Assembly: GCF_002356295.1 (NCBI RefSeq)
Contig: NZ_AP018042.1
Coordinates: 310,001 to 374,000, forward strand
Source: Labilibaculum antarcticum
GTDB taxonomy: Bacteria > Bacteroidota > Bacteroidia > Bacteroidales > Marinifilaceae
Direction: 5' to 3'
DNA length: 64,000 bases
This document shows positions 1 through 7,889 of this stretch, piece after piece (position 1 is the first letter of the stretch; each line of letters starts with the position of its first letter). Below the pieces are notes generated by a model that was not told where the DNA came from, made no database searches, and saw only the letters and a program-made list of their open reading frames with translations. Made by a program: the position numbers and the translations under genes.

Positions 1-545
1 TGTAAAATTTGTGGTTTTCCTTTTTTTATGCGGTATTTGCGTCCAATTATTAATTTCTAATTGTTAATTCTTAATTTGTTAATGGCTGTCTTTGCGAGGA
101 GGAACGACGTGGCAATCTGTTCCCATTTTGCAGAATATAAAACTTTAACCTTTACACTTAATTTGTGTTCATTTGTGAAATTTTGGTTTTCCTCTTTTTT
201 CCTTTACCCTTTATCCTTGTTTCACTTTACCCTTGTTTTCCTTAATTTGTTAGGGATCCTTCGTCGATTCGCTTCCCTCAGAATGACGTGCAATGATGAT
301 CATTCTTTCCTTTAGATTTAATTTGTGAAAATTTGTAGAATTTGTGGTTTTCCATTTTTTTCCCTTTACACTTTAACCTTGTTTCACTTTACCCTTGTTT
401 TCCTTAATTTGTTAGGGATCCTTCGTCGCTTCGCTTCCCTCAGGATGACGTGCAATGATGATCATTCTTTCCTTTACCCTTAATTTGTGTTCATTTGTGG
501 AATTTGTGGTTCCTTTTTTTTTCCTTTAGCCTTGTTTCCCTTTCC
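1..545. repeat. Tandem repeat, period about 161 bp, with embedded REP-like element
   Basis: The phrase TTAATTTGTG recurs at about 158, 318 and 480, each followed by a pyrimidine-rich tract (CCTTTACCCTTG-like). Two of the units end in a GGATCCTTCGTCG-CTTCCCTCAG-ATGACG element at about 249-286 and 414-453. The last unit is partial. A different dispersed element (TTTGCGAGGAGG...GCAATCTG) lies at 88-119. No convincing gene is present; short open frames here are made of repeat sequence. Confidence 0.8.
88..119 (+). repeat. Dispersed TTTGCGAGGAGG-type element
   Basis: The segment reads GTCTTTGCGAGGAGG followed by ACGACG and GCAATCTG. The same element occurs inverted at about 22873-22904, just upstream of the GxxExxY gene. 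It belongs to the short intergenic repeats common in Bacteroidota genomes, whose translation gives the artefactual string SLRGGTTKQS. Confidence 0.6.
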
Positions 546-570
546 CTTAAACTGTACGTTTTCATAAAAA

Positions 571-592
571 ATCCCCCTTTCTCAAGGGGGAT
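571..592. terminator. Hairpin ATCCCCCTT / AAGGGGGAT
   Basis: A 9-bp arm ATCCCCCTT, a short loop, and the complementary arm, preceded on the plus strand by an A-run. It looks like a rho-independent hairpin, better for leftward transcription because the A-run gives a U-run on the minus strand. No gene is assigned to it; the DUF6261 gene that ends at 743 is the nearest candidate. Confidence 0.45.
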
Positions 593-673
593 GTTCTGTT
601 ACAAATGAAATGGTATAACTTAAAATTTCGAGGAGTCATAAATACTAACAAAATGATATTACTTTTGCTAGTA

Positions 674-740
674 AGCCGAGGCCCTCAATTCCCGTTTTAA
701 ACTTTCGCCGGTTTACTGGAGAATTTAAGGAGCCTCGGCT
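674..740. repeat. Inverted repeat AGCCGAGGC ... GCCTCGGCT
   Basis: Nine-base perfect arms at 674-682 and 732-740 enclose about 49 bases, directly after the stop of the DUF6261 gene on the minus strand. On the plus strand the right arm is followed by TTTT. It may be a long-loop terminator or a structured element. Confidence 0.45.
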
Positions 741-742
741 TT

Positions 743-1480
743 TTATTCTGCCTCAGTTTTTTCGACTGCTGAATTCTCGTTTTTGGTTTTTCGAGTGCGT
801 GCAGCAGCCAAATACCTTTGCGTACAATCGTTGCTAAAAGTAGCAATCTGAGTGTAAGCAACATCCGGGCTAATACGATTCAACACCTCAACGGCCTCGA
901 ACAATTCTTCACAAGCCGTTTGCAATTCCTGATAAACAGTAGCCATATCGTAAACAGTCTGATTGTTATTCGTATTTGATTTCTCTTCCAACATCTGATC
1001 GTAAACAGCATTGTCGGCTACCATATCCTGATACCAATCATTGGCTGATAAACTGGTGATTAGGGCTTGATTCTCTTCCGAACTCAATTCCTTGACTAAA
1101 CTGGCCATTTTTGCCGATTGCACTTTCTTCCCTCCATTTTGCAAAGTCCAGCCATGACCTTTAATGATGAGGATTATTTTTTCGGCAGCCGCAAGCATAC
1201 TTTCATCCTTACGGTGAGTAAAAGCTTCCATCAAATTGCGGAAAGCAAGAAAAGATTCATCACGACGATGATCTTTCACATTCAACCATTCGGTATATTC
1301 ACTCGAACGACTTCGATTCGAAGCTGCAAGAGCTTCCTCTAACTTTAAACTTAATTTCCCGGCTGGATCTTTTACAGGCAAAGCCTCTAAATTCAACGAG
1401 CTAAGGAACGTTTTAATTTCGTTGCAATACCCCAACAATTCGTTGATACGCAGAAAACTAAAAATCATTTTAACAAACAT
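743..1480 (-). CDS. DUF6261 family protein
   Basis: A 245-residue soluble protein, predicted almost entirely alpha-helical, with no signal peptide or membrane segment. The overall look (helical, KLEEALAASNRSR near residue 50, a Lys/Glu-rich tail KTKNENSAVEKTEAE) matches the DUF6261 family, a Bacteroidota-restricted group of unknown function often present as paralogues. Met5 (position 1468) is an alternative start. The gene stands alone between repeat-rich stretches. No catalytic motif is visible. Family recognition is from memory of sequence style and should be regarded as probable. Confidence 0.7.
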   Translation of the reverse strand: MFVKMIFSFLRINELLGYCNEIKTFLSSLNLEALPVKDPAGKLSLKLEEALAASNRSRSSEYTEWLNVKDHRRDESFLAFRNLMEAFTHRKDESMLAAAEKIILIIKGHGWTLQNGGKKVQSAKMASLVKELSSEENQALITSLSANDWYQDMVADNAVYDQMLEEKSNTNNNQTVYDMATVYQELQTACEELFEAVEVLNRISPDVAYTQIATFSNDCTQRYLAAARTRKTKNENSAVEKTEAE

Positions 1481-1921
1481 ACTTCTAGATTTTTAATGAT
1501 TAATACTCCCACCATTTATTAACAGAATAATAAAAATAGAAATTTTAGAAGTAAACACATACTATTTATATGTATTTTTTCACCGAATAAAAACACAAGC
1601 TCTGAACAGCTCCTTATTGATGATAATCCAGGATCATATTTTTCCTACTAAAAAACACAAAGATCGAATATCTTTTGTTATGACAAGAGAATCGCAAGCT
1701 AAAGCTGTCCCCCCCAGGCAGTAGCAAAAAATAAAAAGTTCCGATTACATCGAAAAAAAGAAATGGAATTCTGAAACGTACATGCCTAAGCGATTTTGAC
1801 ACAAAAGGAGATGATTATACCAGCATGGTAAGTTCTCCCGATAAATTCGGGACAGGCTATATGGCAAAAACATACAATTATTATCATATGATAAGTTTCT
1901 TTTTTTGTTGGAGCATTTTAC
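1481..1921. other. Gene-free AT-rich stretch
   Basis: No supportable gene on either strand. The only structure I see is a small dyad CCCGA-TAAAT-TCGGG at 1837-1851, similar in style to one at about 41733-41747, which looks like a dispersed Bacteroidota element. Confidence 0.5.
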
Positions 1922-2166
1922 CCTTTCAAATAGTTTGGAGATACCATCTTGAGATTTTTACTCTTTCCAAATAGTTTGAAGATAGTATTTTGAAATTTTC
2001 AACCTTTCCAAAAAGTTTGGAAACAGCATTTTGAGATTTTTACTCTTTCCAAATAGTTTGGAGATAGCATCTTGAGATTTTTAGCCTTTCCAAAAAGTTT
2101 GGAGACAACATTTTGAGATTTTTAGTCTCTCCAAAAAGTTTGGAGTTAGTATTTTGAAATTTTCAA
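1922..2166. repeat. Six-copy 41-bp tandem array with internal dyads
   Basis: Unit starts are at about 1922, 1963, 2004, 2045, 2086 and 2127, so the period is 41 bp. Each unit reads CTTTCCAAAnAGTTTGGAnA, then an ATTTTGAGATTTTT-like tail. The core TCCAAA-N3-TTTGGA is a perfect 6-bp dyad in four of six units and has one changed arm in the first two. The array is not coding (41 is not a multiple of 3). It could be a repeated protein-binding site or a run of small RNA hairpins. Confidence 0.9.
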
Positions 2167-2250
2167 ATGCAGAAAAGCCTTATATAATAAGGGATACAGA
2201 AGAAAAAGCCTCCTCCTGACTCCTTCATGAGAGCATGCATAAATCGCTTT

Positions 2251-2358
2251 GATCCATGCCTAGAGCGCAGCAATCCAAAACAAAAACGCACTGATCCACG
2301 CCTAGAGTACAGCAATCCAAAGCAAAATCGCTCTAATCTATGCCTAGAGTTTAGCAAT
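2251..2358. repeat. 42-bp tandem repeat, 2.6 copies
   Basis: Copies begin at 2251, 2293 and 2335 (the last partial) with the consensus GATCCATGCCTAGAG followed by a CAGCAATCCAAA core. The period is exactly 14 codons, so both strands stay open, giving spurious repeat peptides. I do not call a gene. Confidence 0.85.
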
Positions 2359-2391
2359 CAGGACCTTCTGGAAAGTCAGAACTACAAAGGA

Positions 2392-2423
2392 AAAGCCGAA
2401 AGAATTCATGTTCTTTCGGCTTT
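2392..2423. terminator. Perfect 13-bp hairpin
   Basis: The arm AAAGCCGAAAGAA (2392-2404), loop TTCATG and arm TTCTTTCGGCTTT (2411-2423) pair perfectly. A pyrimidine tract follows on the plus strand and an A-rich tract precedes it, so it could terminate in either direction, yet no gene abuts it. It may be left over from a lost gene. Confidence 0.6.
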
Positions 2424-2510
2424 ACTTTCTTTTACCCATCAATCTGGAAACGCATTCCCACGCTATAAAAATCTATAAGACTTCCCATAGCAGGCAATCA
2501 TTACCAAGCT

Positions 2511-2538
2511 TACTCCACAAACATTCTTTTGTGGAGTA
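2511..2538. other. Perfect 11-bp hairpin
   Basis: TACTCCACAAA (2511-2521) pairs with TTTGTGGAGTA (2528-2538) around a 6-base loop. It lies about 90 bp after the previous hairpin in gene-free DNA. Function unknown. Confidence 0.55.
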
Positions 2539-2772
2539 GCCTATCTAGATTGCAAGTAGAGTCTACTCATGTAAGGAAATCAGATTGATTATGAAGTTAT
2601 GCGGGTTGTGAATAAATTGCCACCTCATGCTTCAATGACAGCAAGCATTGGCATTGCAAAGGAGCCTCAGATAAGTGGCAAACTGCCAAATGTGAGACTC
2701 CTTCTTTTTTTTTGTTTTACTGTTCGCGAGGAGATTGCCGCAGCCTCATTCCTCGGCTTCGTAAGGTTCGTT

Positions 2773-2910
2773 TTATTTCAAATAATACTCATACATCAAT
2801 TTGATTCCTTCTTCGAGCTCAATGCTGTATTTCCAGCCTCAAGTATGCAGTTTTGAAGGAACGGTTAGTTTGCGTATGGTTCCGTCTGTTTTTATTGTAT
2901 CAAAATCAAC
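2773..2910 (-). pseudogene. fcl: 3' remnant of a GDP-L-fucose synthase gene
   Basis: The minus strand encodes VDFDTIKTDGTIRKLTVPSK, then LHT, an in-frame TGA, then GWKYSIELEEGIKLMYEYYL before a TAA at 2773-2775. This is the well-known C-terminal end of GDP-L-fucose synthase (KPDGTxRKLxDxSKL...GW...LEEGI..TY..Y). The rest of the gene is missing and a stop sits where a hydrophobic residue is expected. It is clearly different from the intact epimerase/reductase at 4274-5200, so it comes from another copy, probably an older sugar cassette. Confidence 0.8.
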
Positions 2911-3002
2911 TTAACCTTTAAAGTCAATTTTTTTGACTCATTTTTGAAAAAAAGCGTATAGAATATACCATTAACAAAATAGCTAATTATAATTCCACAC
3001 AA

Positions 3003-3107
3003 TTAAAAATGAATAACCAAAAACTGCTTTGGCTTTTCTTCGTTACTCATGGGCCAAAAACGGGAACCTAATCCCCCAGCCATGATAACGATGTAGTTGT
3101 TGTTCAT
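3003..3107 (-). pseudogene. manC: 5' remnant of a mannose-1-phosphate guanylyltransferase gene
   Basis: Starting at ATG 3107 the minus strand reads [20 protein letters not shown] followed by [10 protein letters not shown], the diagnostic N-terminus of GDP-mannose pyrophosphorylase (nucleotide-binding GGxGSRFWP and the KPKQFL segment). After about 30 codons the homology stops and the frame ends with VIHF and TAA at 3003. A full enzyme is about 350 residues, so more than 90 percent is gone. It starts 5 bp after the colD-like stop and was probably once the next gene of this GDP-mannose-derived sugar operon. A functional manC must be elsewhere if gmd is to be supplied. Confidence 0.85.
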
Positions 3108-3111
3108 ATTG

Positions 3112-4281
3112 TTAAATGGATTTAAGCAAAGATCCAATTTTACGAATTTCTGATTGTAAATCAATATGATGATTTCCAATAAAAAATCCATCTCTATCAA
3201 TTCTTTGAGAATTAATTAATACGCCATGAATTTCATAATCAAAATATTTAATCACAGGATTCTTAGTAAAGTCGCCAGCAACTATAGGCCTAACCTCCAC
3301 TCCAGAACTCTGCAATTTATTCATTACAAACTCGCGTGATATCCCAATTTCTGGATTTACGATAAAAGAAAATCCAAACCAACTGCTAAGTCCTATCTCT
3401 TTTTGTAAAATAAATTTATTTTGATTCTGAAGTTCTTCAATAAATACCTCAGCATTACTTCTTCGCTTTTGTACAAAATCGTTCAATTTTGAAAGTTGAA
3501 CTGTACCAACAGCCCCACTCATTTCTATAGGTCTAACATTGTATCCTGGTAAAACAAATTTAAAAGACTCCAAAAAAGCGTTTGTATCTTTTTGTCCAGT
3601 AACTCTATTAACTTCTGGTAAATTCCTAGTCCAACCATGTGCTCTTATTGAAAGCAAAATATGGAAAAGCTCTTCATCATCAGTGGTAATCATTCCACCT
3701 TCCATTGTAGAAATATGATGGCTAAAGAAAGTACTATAAGTTCCAAGCAAGCCAAATGTACCTGTCTTCTGTCCATGAAATTCAGCACCCATAGATTCAC
3801 AATTATCTTCTAGAAGATAAATGTCTCTATCTTTTATTAGCTCATTTATTCTTTCAAATTCATTAGGATTACCAAGAAGATTAACAAGAAAAATGGCACG
3901 CGTTTTGTCAGTAATCGCTTCTTTTAAAGCATCAACAGAGATATTTAAGGTTTCAATATCAACATCAACAAATTTCAACTTTAAGCCATACTGCTGCAAA
4001 GGATGATATGTTGTAGACCACGACACTGAAGGCACTATTACTTCATCTCCGGCTTTTAGAGGATTCTCTTGTTTAAAAAACAAAGCTGCCACCGCTAATA
4101 GATTTGCGGAAGAGCCTGAATTCACCATCACGGAGTATTTACTCCCAAAATGCTGAGCAAATTCTTTTTCAAATTGACTAACGTGTTTTCCCATTGAAAA
4201 CATTCCAGTAGAAATAACCTTTTGTATTGCGTCAATTTCTTCATCTCCCCAAGATGAAGTCGCTAAAGGATAATTAATCAT
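3112..4281 (-). CDS. colD: PLP-dependent GDP-4-keto-6-deoxymannose 3-dehydratase (ColD-like)
   Basis: A 389-residue DegT/DnrJ/EryC1/StrS-fold protein (sugar aminotransferase family), almost exactly the length of ColD. The PLP-binding Lys of ordinary family members is replaced: the motif reads [12 protein letters not shown], with the first His, residue 188, aligned to the usual Lys. The same Lys-to-His change defines ColD, which removes the C3 hydroxyl of GDP-4-keto-6-deoxymannose. It lacks the Fe-S cysteine cluster of the RfbH/E1 type. The ATG at 4281 is chosen; the longer frame to 4299 begins with TTG and overlaps colC more. It sits after gmd and the epimerase/reductase, which fits colitose synthesis. 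A dehydratase of related specificity cannot be excluded. Confidence 0.8.
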   Translation of the reverse strand: MINYPLATSSWGDEEIDAIQKVISTGMFSMGKHVSQFEKEFAQHFGSKYSVMVNSGSSANLLAVAALFFKQENPLKAGDEVIVPSVSWSTTYHPLQQYGLKLKFVDVDIETLNISVDALKEAITDKTRAIFLVNLLGNPNEFERINELIKDRDIYLLEDNCESMGAEFHGQKTGTFGLLGTYSTFFSHHISTMEGGMITTDDEELFHILLSIRAHGWTRNLPEVNRVTGQKDTNAFLESFKFVLPGYNVRPIEMSGAVGTVQLSKLNDFVQKRRSNAEVFIEELQNQNKFILQKEIGLSSWFGFSFIVNPEIGISREFVMNKLQSSGVEVRPIVAGDFTKNPVIKYFDYEIHGVLINSQRIDRDGFFIGNHHIDLQSEIRKIGSLLKSI

Positions 4282-5200
4282 ATTGTTCAAATTTTTCAAG
4301 ATAAAATTGATATGTTTTTTCGATACCTTCCTTTAAATTATGCTTGGCTTTCCATCCTAATGATTCTAGTTTTGATACTGAAACCAATTTTTGCTTCATC
4401 CCAACTGGTTTATCTAAATCAAACTTAAATGTTCCTTCAAAACCAATAACCTCTTTAATGGCCTCATAATAATCTAAAATAGAATGATCATACCCTAATC
4501 CAACATTAATCAAATCAGGAATCTCATCGAAATTATTCACACTGTACCAAATAAATTCAGCCAAATCACCAGCGTACATAAATTCCCTTCGTGCACAGCC
4601 ATCTCCCCAAATCTCAACTTCAGAATCTCCTTTTTTCTTAGCAAGGTGAATTTTCCGAATAACTGCTGGAATCATGTGGCTGTGTTTGGGATCAAACTTA
4701 TCCCAACGACCATAAAGATTACATGGGATAAGAGTTTTGTATTGCATTTCAGGATATTCCTTATTAATATATTCACAGAATCGTAATGCAAATATTTTTG
4801 CAAGTGCATAACCTTCATTGGTAGGCTCTAATTCCCCTTGCAGAATATATTCTTCTACCAAAGGATTTGTAGCATTTCTTGGATAAATACATGAGCTACC
4901 CAGATTAATGAATTTCTTAATCCCGTTATCTAAAGCAGCTTTTATTATATTTTTTCCCATTTCTGTATTTTCAAACAGAAACTTAACGGGATTAGCAATA
5001 TTTGCCTGAATACCACCAACAATACCTGCTGCATGAATAATTATCTCAGGTTGATGAATTTGCAAATAATTCTGAACTGAAGATAAATCTAATAAATCCA
5101 GATCACTGGAGCTAGGTTTTAATAATTTGATTTGACTTGGTATCCTTTCAATAATATTCTGGCCAACCAATCCTGAGCCACCTGTAAGGAGAATCTTCAT
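4274..5200 (-). CDS. colC: GDP-sugar epimerase/reductase (ColC- or Fcl-like SDR)
   Basis: A 308-residue extended short-chain dehydrogenase with GGSGLVG at residues 7-13, a catalytic SSCIYPR region near 102-108 and YALAK (Tyr131, Lys135). It belongs to the GDP-L-fucose synthase group, in which ColC (GDP-L-colitose synthase) also falls. Because the next gene is a ColD-like dehydratase, the likely role is C5 epimerisation and C4 reduction of GDP-4-keto-3,6-dideoxymannose to GDP-L-colitose; GDP-L-fucose synthase is the alternative. The ATG at 5200 follows the gmd stop with a 3-bp gap-overlap, and the frame's longer form starts at TTG 5209. The C-terminus diverges from the fcl remnant at 2773-2910. 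Confidence 0.75.
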   Translation of the reverse strand: MKILLTGGSGLVGQNIIERIPSQIKLLKPSSSDLDLLDLSSVQNYLQIHQPEIIIHAAGIVGGIQANIANPVKFLFENTEMGKNIIKAALDNGIKKFINLGSSCIYPRNATNPLVEEYILQGELEPTNEGYALAKIFALRFCEYINKEYPEMQYKTLIPCNLYGRWDKFDPKHSHMIPAVIRKIHLAKKKGDSEVEIWGDGCARREFMYAGDLAEFIWYSVNNFDEIPDLINVGLGYDHSILDYYEAIKEVIGFEGTFKFDLDKPVGMKQKLVSVSKLESLGWKAKHNLKEGIEKTYQFYLEKFEQYD

Positions 5201-5201
5201 G

Positions 5202-6356
5202 TTATTCAAAATTGTTTAATGTTTTATATCCAGACGACTTCAATAAGTCTTCCTTTTTCATCAGTTTGATATCTGACTCCATCATATCCTTAACCAAAGC
5301 AGGTAAATCATACTCAGGCTTCCATCCTAAAACAGTATTTGATTTAGTTGGGTCACCAATAAGCAATTCAACCTCAGTTGGACGGAAATATCGCGGATCT
5401 ACCTCAACTAAACAGTCACCAATTCGTGATTTAATAGATGACAAATAGAATTCGCCAACACTTTGAATAAATAGTTTTTCATCAATTGAAGAAATATAAG
5501 CTTTCTCTGCTTTCCCTTCCCCTTTAAATTCTGCAATAATACCACATTCAGCAAAAGCAAATTTCACAAAATCACGCACAGTTGTTGTAACCCCTGTAGC
5601 AATTACATAATCAGAAGGTTCATCTTGTTGAAGAATGGCATGCATGGCTCTTACATAATCTTTAGCATGTCCCCAATCTCTCTTCGAAGAAAGATTACCT
5701 AAATATGTTTTATCTTGCACACCCAAAGCAATGCGAGCGGCTGCACGGGTAATTTTACGAGTAACAAATGTCTCCCCTCGTAATGGAGATTCATGATTAA
5801 ATAAAATTCCATTGGAGGCATGCATATCATAAGCCTCTCGATAATTTACCGTCATCCAGTAGGCATACATTTTAGCTACTGCATAAGGTGAGCGTGGATA
5901 GAAGGGAGTAGTTTCCTTTTGAGGCACTTCCTGCACCAAACCATACAACTCAGATGTTGATGCCTGATAAATACGTGTTTTCTTTGTTAAACCTAAAAAC
6001 CGTACTGCTTCCAAAATACGAAGAGTCCCCAGACCATCGGCATTACCAACATATTCCGGTATTTCAAAACTAACTGCAACATGAGACATTGCCGCTAAAT
6101 TATAAATTTCATCCGGTTGCACCTCTTGTATGATACGAGTAATATTCATACTATCCGTCATATCACCAAAATGAAGAATAAAATTCTGATTTTCAACATG
6201 AGGATCTTGATATAAATGATCAATACGATCAGTATTAAATAAAGATGATCTACGTTTTATACCATGTACAATATAGCCTAATTTCAATAGATATTCTGAA
6301 AGATAAGCTCCATCCTGACCAGTTACTCCGGTGATTAATGCTATTTTTTTTGACAT
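5202..6356 (-). CDS. gmd: GDP-mannose 4,6-dehydratase
   Basis: A 384-residue extended SDR enzyme with the Gmd fingerprint: [17 protein letters not shown] (Rossmann GxxGxxG at 10-16), GDMTDS near 64-69, catalytic STSELYG around 133-139 with Glu136, and YAVAK (Tyr158, Lys162). It converts GDP-D-mannose to GDP-4-keto-6-deoxymannose in the cytoplasm, the shared precursor for fucose, rhamnose, perosamine and colitose. Next in the operon come the reductase and the ColD-like dehydratase, which favour colitose. The length is slightly above the common 370 or so residues owing to a Lys-rich C-terminus. Confidence 0.95.
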   Translation of the reverse strand: MSKKIALITGVTGQDGAYLSEYLLKLGYIVHGIKRRSSLFNTDRIDHLYQDPHVENQNFILHFGDMTDSMNITRIIQEVQPDEIYNLAAMSHVAVSFEIPEYVGNADGLGTLRILEAVRFLGLTKKTRIYQASTSELYGLVQEVPQKETTPFYPRSPYAVAKMYAYWMTVNYREAYDMHASNGILFNHESPLRGETFVTRKITRAAARIALGVQDKTYLGNLSSKRDWGHAKDYVRAMHAILQQDEPSDYVIATGVTTTVRDFVKFAFAECGIIAEFKGEGKAEKAYISSIDEKLFIQSVGEFYLSSIKSRIGDCLVEVDPRYFRPTEVELLIGDPTKSNTVLGWKPEYDLPALVKDMMESDIKLMKKEDLLKSSGYKTLNNFE

Positions 6357-6361
6357 GTTTT

Positions 6362-7108
6362 TTATTTTAAATATTTTAACAATCCCTTAATAGTATAATT
6401 AAAAAAATACATACAGGCTTTTATTTTTCCTAATTCTCCAACTTGCCTTAATACCTTAAAATGGTAAATTGCAGCCTTAAATTTATTACTCGAGACAGAG
6501 TTTGAACGAACTCTATAGTAACCTAAAACATTATTATTAAGTCCTCTTGTCTCACCAATTACCTGAAAAATCTTCAACCATAAACCATAATCCTGCCTCT
6601 TTCTTATTTCTGGCAAATAAACTTTCCCTAATTTGAATGTGTCATATATAGCCGTTAAGCATCCTATTTGACATGATTTCAAAAGATCTGAGTAAGTTAA
6701 TTTAGGATTAGGATTTACAATACCACCCTTCTCATTATCTTCATTTATTTTTTGATAAGCTGAATAAGTAAATGCCAGATCATTCTCAGCCATAAATTTT
6801 ATCTGCTTCTCCAACTTGTCAGGAGTCCATAGATCATCACTATCACAAAAGGCAATAAACCTACCTGTAGCATTCTCTATAGAATTATTACGAGCTATTC
6901 CTCCTCCACTATTAATATTTAATTGAAAGATTTTTATTCTATTATCTTCTCCAGCAAACTCATTTAATAAATCAATCGTTTTATCCGATGAACAATCATC
7001 AGTGATCAAGAGTTCCCAATTATCATAAGTCTGCCTCTGAATGGATAAAATTGTTTGTACAATATAAGCTTCTGAATTATAAGTTGGTGTAATAATACTA
7101 ACCTTCAT
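6362..7108 (-). CDS. Family 2 glycosyltransferase
   Basis: A 248-residue GT-A fold transferase: [20 protein letters not shown] at the N-terminus, a TDDCSSD nucleotide-binding segment near 36-42, [19 protein letters not shown] with the metal-binding DxD region near 90, then LW. It is a cytoplasmic or membrane-peripheral enzyme that probably adds one sugar to the lipid-linked repeat unit. It overlaps the next upstream gene by 11 bp, so the two are likely translationally coupled. Donor and acceptor cannot be told from sequence; it resembles WcaA-type enzymes. Confidence 0.88.
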   Translation of the reverse strand: MKVSIITPTYNSEAYIVQTILSIQRQTYDNWELLITDDCSSDKTIDLLNEFAGEDNRIKIFQLNINSGGGIARNNSIENATGRFIAFCDSDDLWTPDKLEKQIKFMAENDLAFTYSAYQKINEDNEKGGIVNPNPKLTYSDLLKSCQIGCLTAIYDTFKLGKVYLPEIRKRQDYGLWLKIFQVIGETRGLNNNVLGYYRVRSNSVSSNKFKAAIYHFKVLRQVGELGKIKACMYFFNYTIKGLLKYLK

Positions 7109-7889
7109 ATCCTTTCAATTTAAATACAATAAACCTACGCCATTTCCAATATACACAACGGGTAAAGATCTTAAATAAAATAGTTTTAAAACTCAAAATT
7201 AACGCCTCATAAAAGGTTAATATTTCTCTACTAATTGTAGGGTATACACCTATCTTTTTTAACCTACTTAATTCTGACGGAACCCATTTCCCCTGAACAA
7301 CAGTATTTAGAATATTGAAAAAATTCTTGTTAACCACATAGAAACCATCATAATAATCACTACGAACAGCACCAAACCTTTCAAATTCCCATGCATTCTC
7401 TTCTTCCTTAAGAAGATCTAAAAACACATCAATATTCCAAAGAGCATACACACAAGTAGGACGATACAAAGAACCTTTTTCTATTTCTCCAAAAAATTTA
7501 TTTTTAACTTTTGTCGGTTTGGGTTTCTTAATGAATTTCAAATAATTCCCTTCACATTTCTCAAATTCAGATATAATTTTTGTAAATTCTTCATTATTCA
7601 CTTTTCTTATAAGAACCGAATCTTCTAATGTAATTAGAACAAATTCATATTTCTTTTTCAATTCAATTAAGACCTTCATTACTCCATCAGACCATGATTC
7701 ATCATTTCCTATTTTTATTGAAAAAAAAGAAGATTCTGGAATATCCTTATGATTAGTAGCAAAATATTTATCAAAAGGACAATCTGGCCAATATTTTTCA
7801 AATGTATCAATATATGTTGTCCAAAGGTCACTATAATTATCACATGATAGTACTAAGAACGCTGTATTATTTAAAAATGCATTTTTCAT
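7098..7889 (-). CDS. Unknown protein of the polysaccharide locus, possible glycosyltransferase
   Basis: 263 residues, no signal peptide. The start (AFLVLSCDNYSDLWTTYIDT, then FEKYWPDCPFDKYFATNH) and the later FVLITLEDSVL resemble poorly characterised GT-A-like proteins of LPS loci, in which an LED or DDD motif takes the place of DxD. The C-terminal 60 residues are hydrophobic and basic, suggesting membrane association. It overlaps both neighbours (11 bp and 23 bp), so it is embedded in the operon and likely acts in the same pathway. A glycosyl or modifying transferase role is inference from context. Confidence 0.6.
   Translation of the reverse strand: MKNAFLNNTAFLVLSCDNYSDLWTTYIDTFEKYWPDCPFDKYFATNHKDIPESSFFSIKIGNDESWSDGVMKVLIELKKKYEFVLITLEDSVLIRKVNNEEFTKIISEFEKCEGNYLKFIKKPKPTKVKNKFFGEIEKGSLYRPTCVYALWNIDVFLDLLKEEENAWEFERFGAVRSDYYDGFYVVNKNFFNILNTVVQGKWVPSELSRLKKIGVYPTISREILTFYEALILSFKTILFKIFTRCVYWKWRRFIVFKLKGYEG

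Noticed and set aside
1922-2166. CRISPR array
   Set aside because: The units are contiguous tandem copies without unique spacers, and no cas genes are in the window. The same holds for 2251-2358 and 53854-54068.
2227-2478. Small repeat protein over the 42-bp array
   Set aside because: Both strands are open over the repeats, no start signal is seen, and the frame runs on into the 13-bp hairpin.
3112-4281. Perosamine synthase (GDP-4-keto-6-deoxymannose 4-aminotransferase)
   Set aside because: The PLP-binding Lys needed for transamination is replaced by His, as in ColD.
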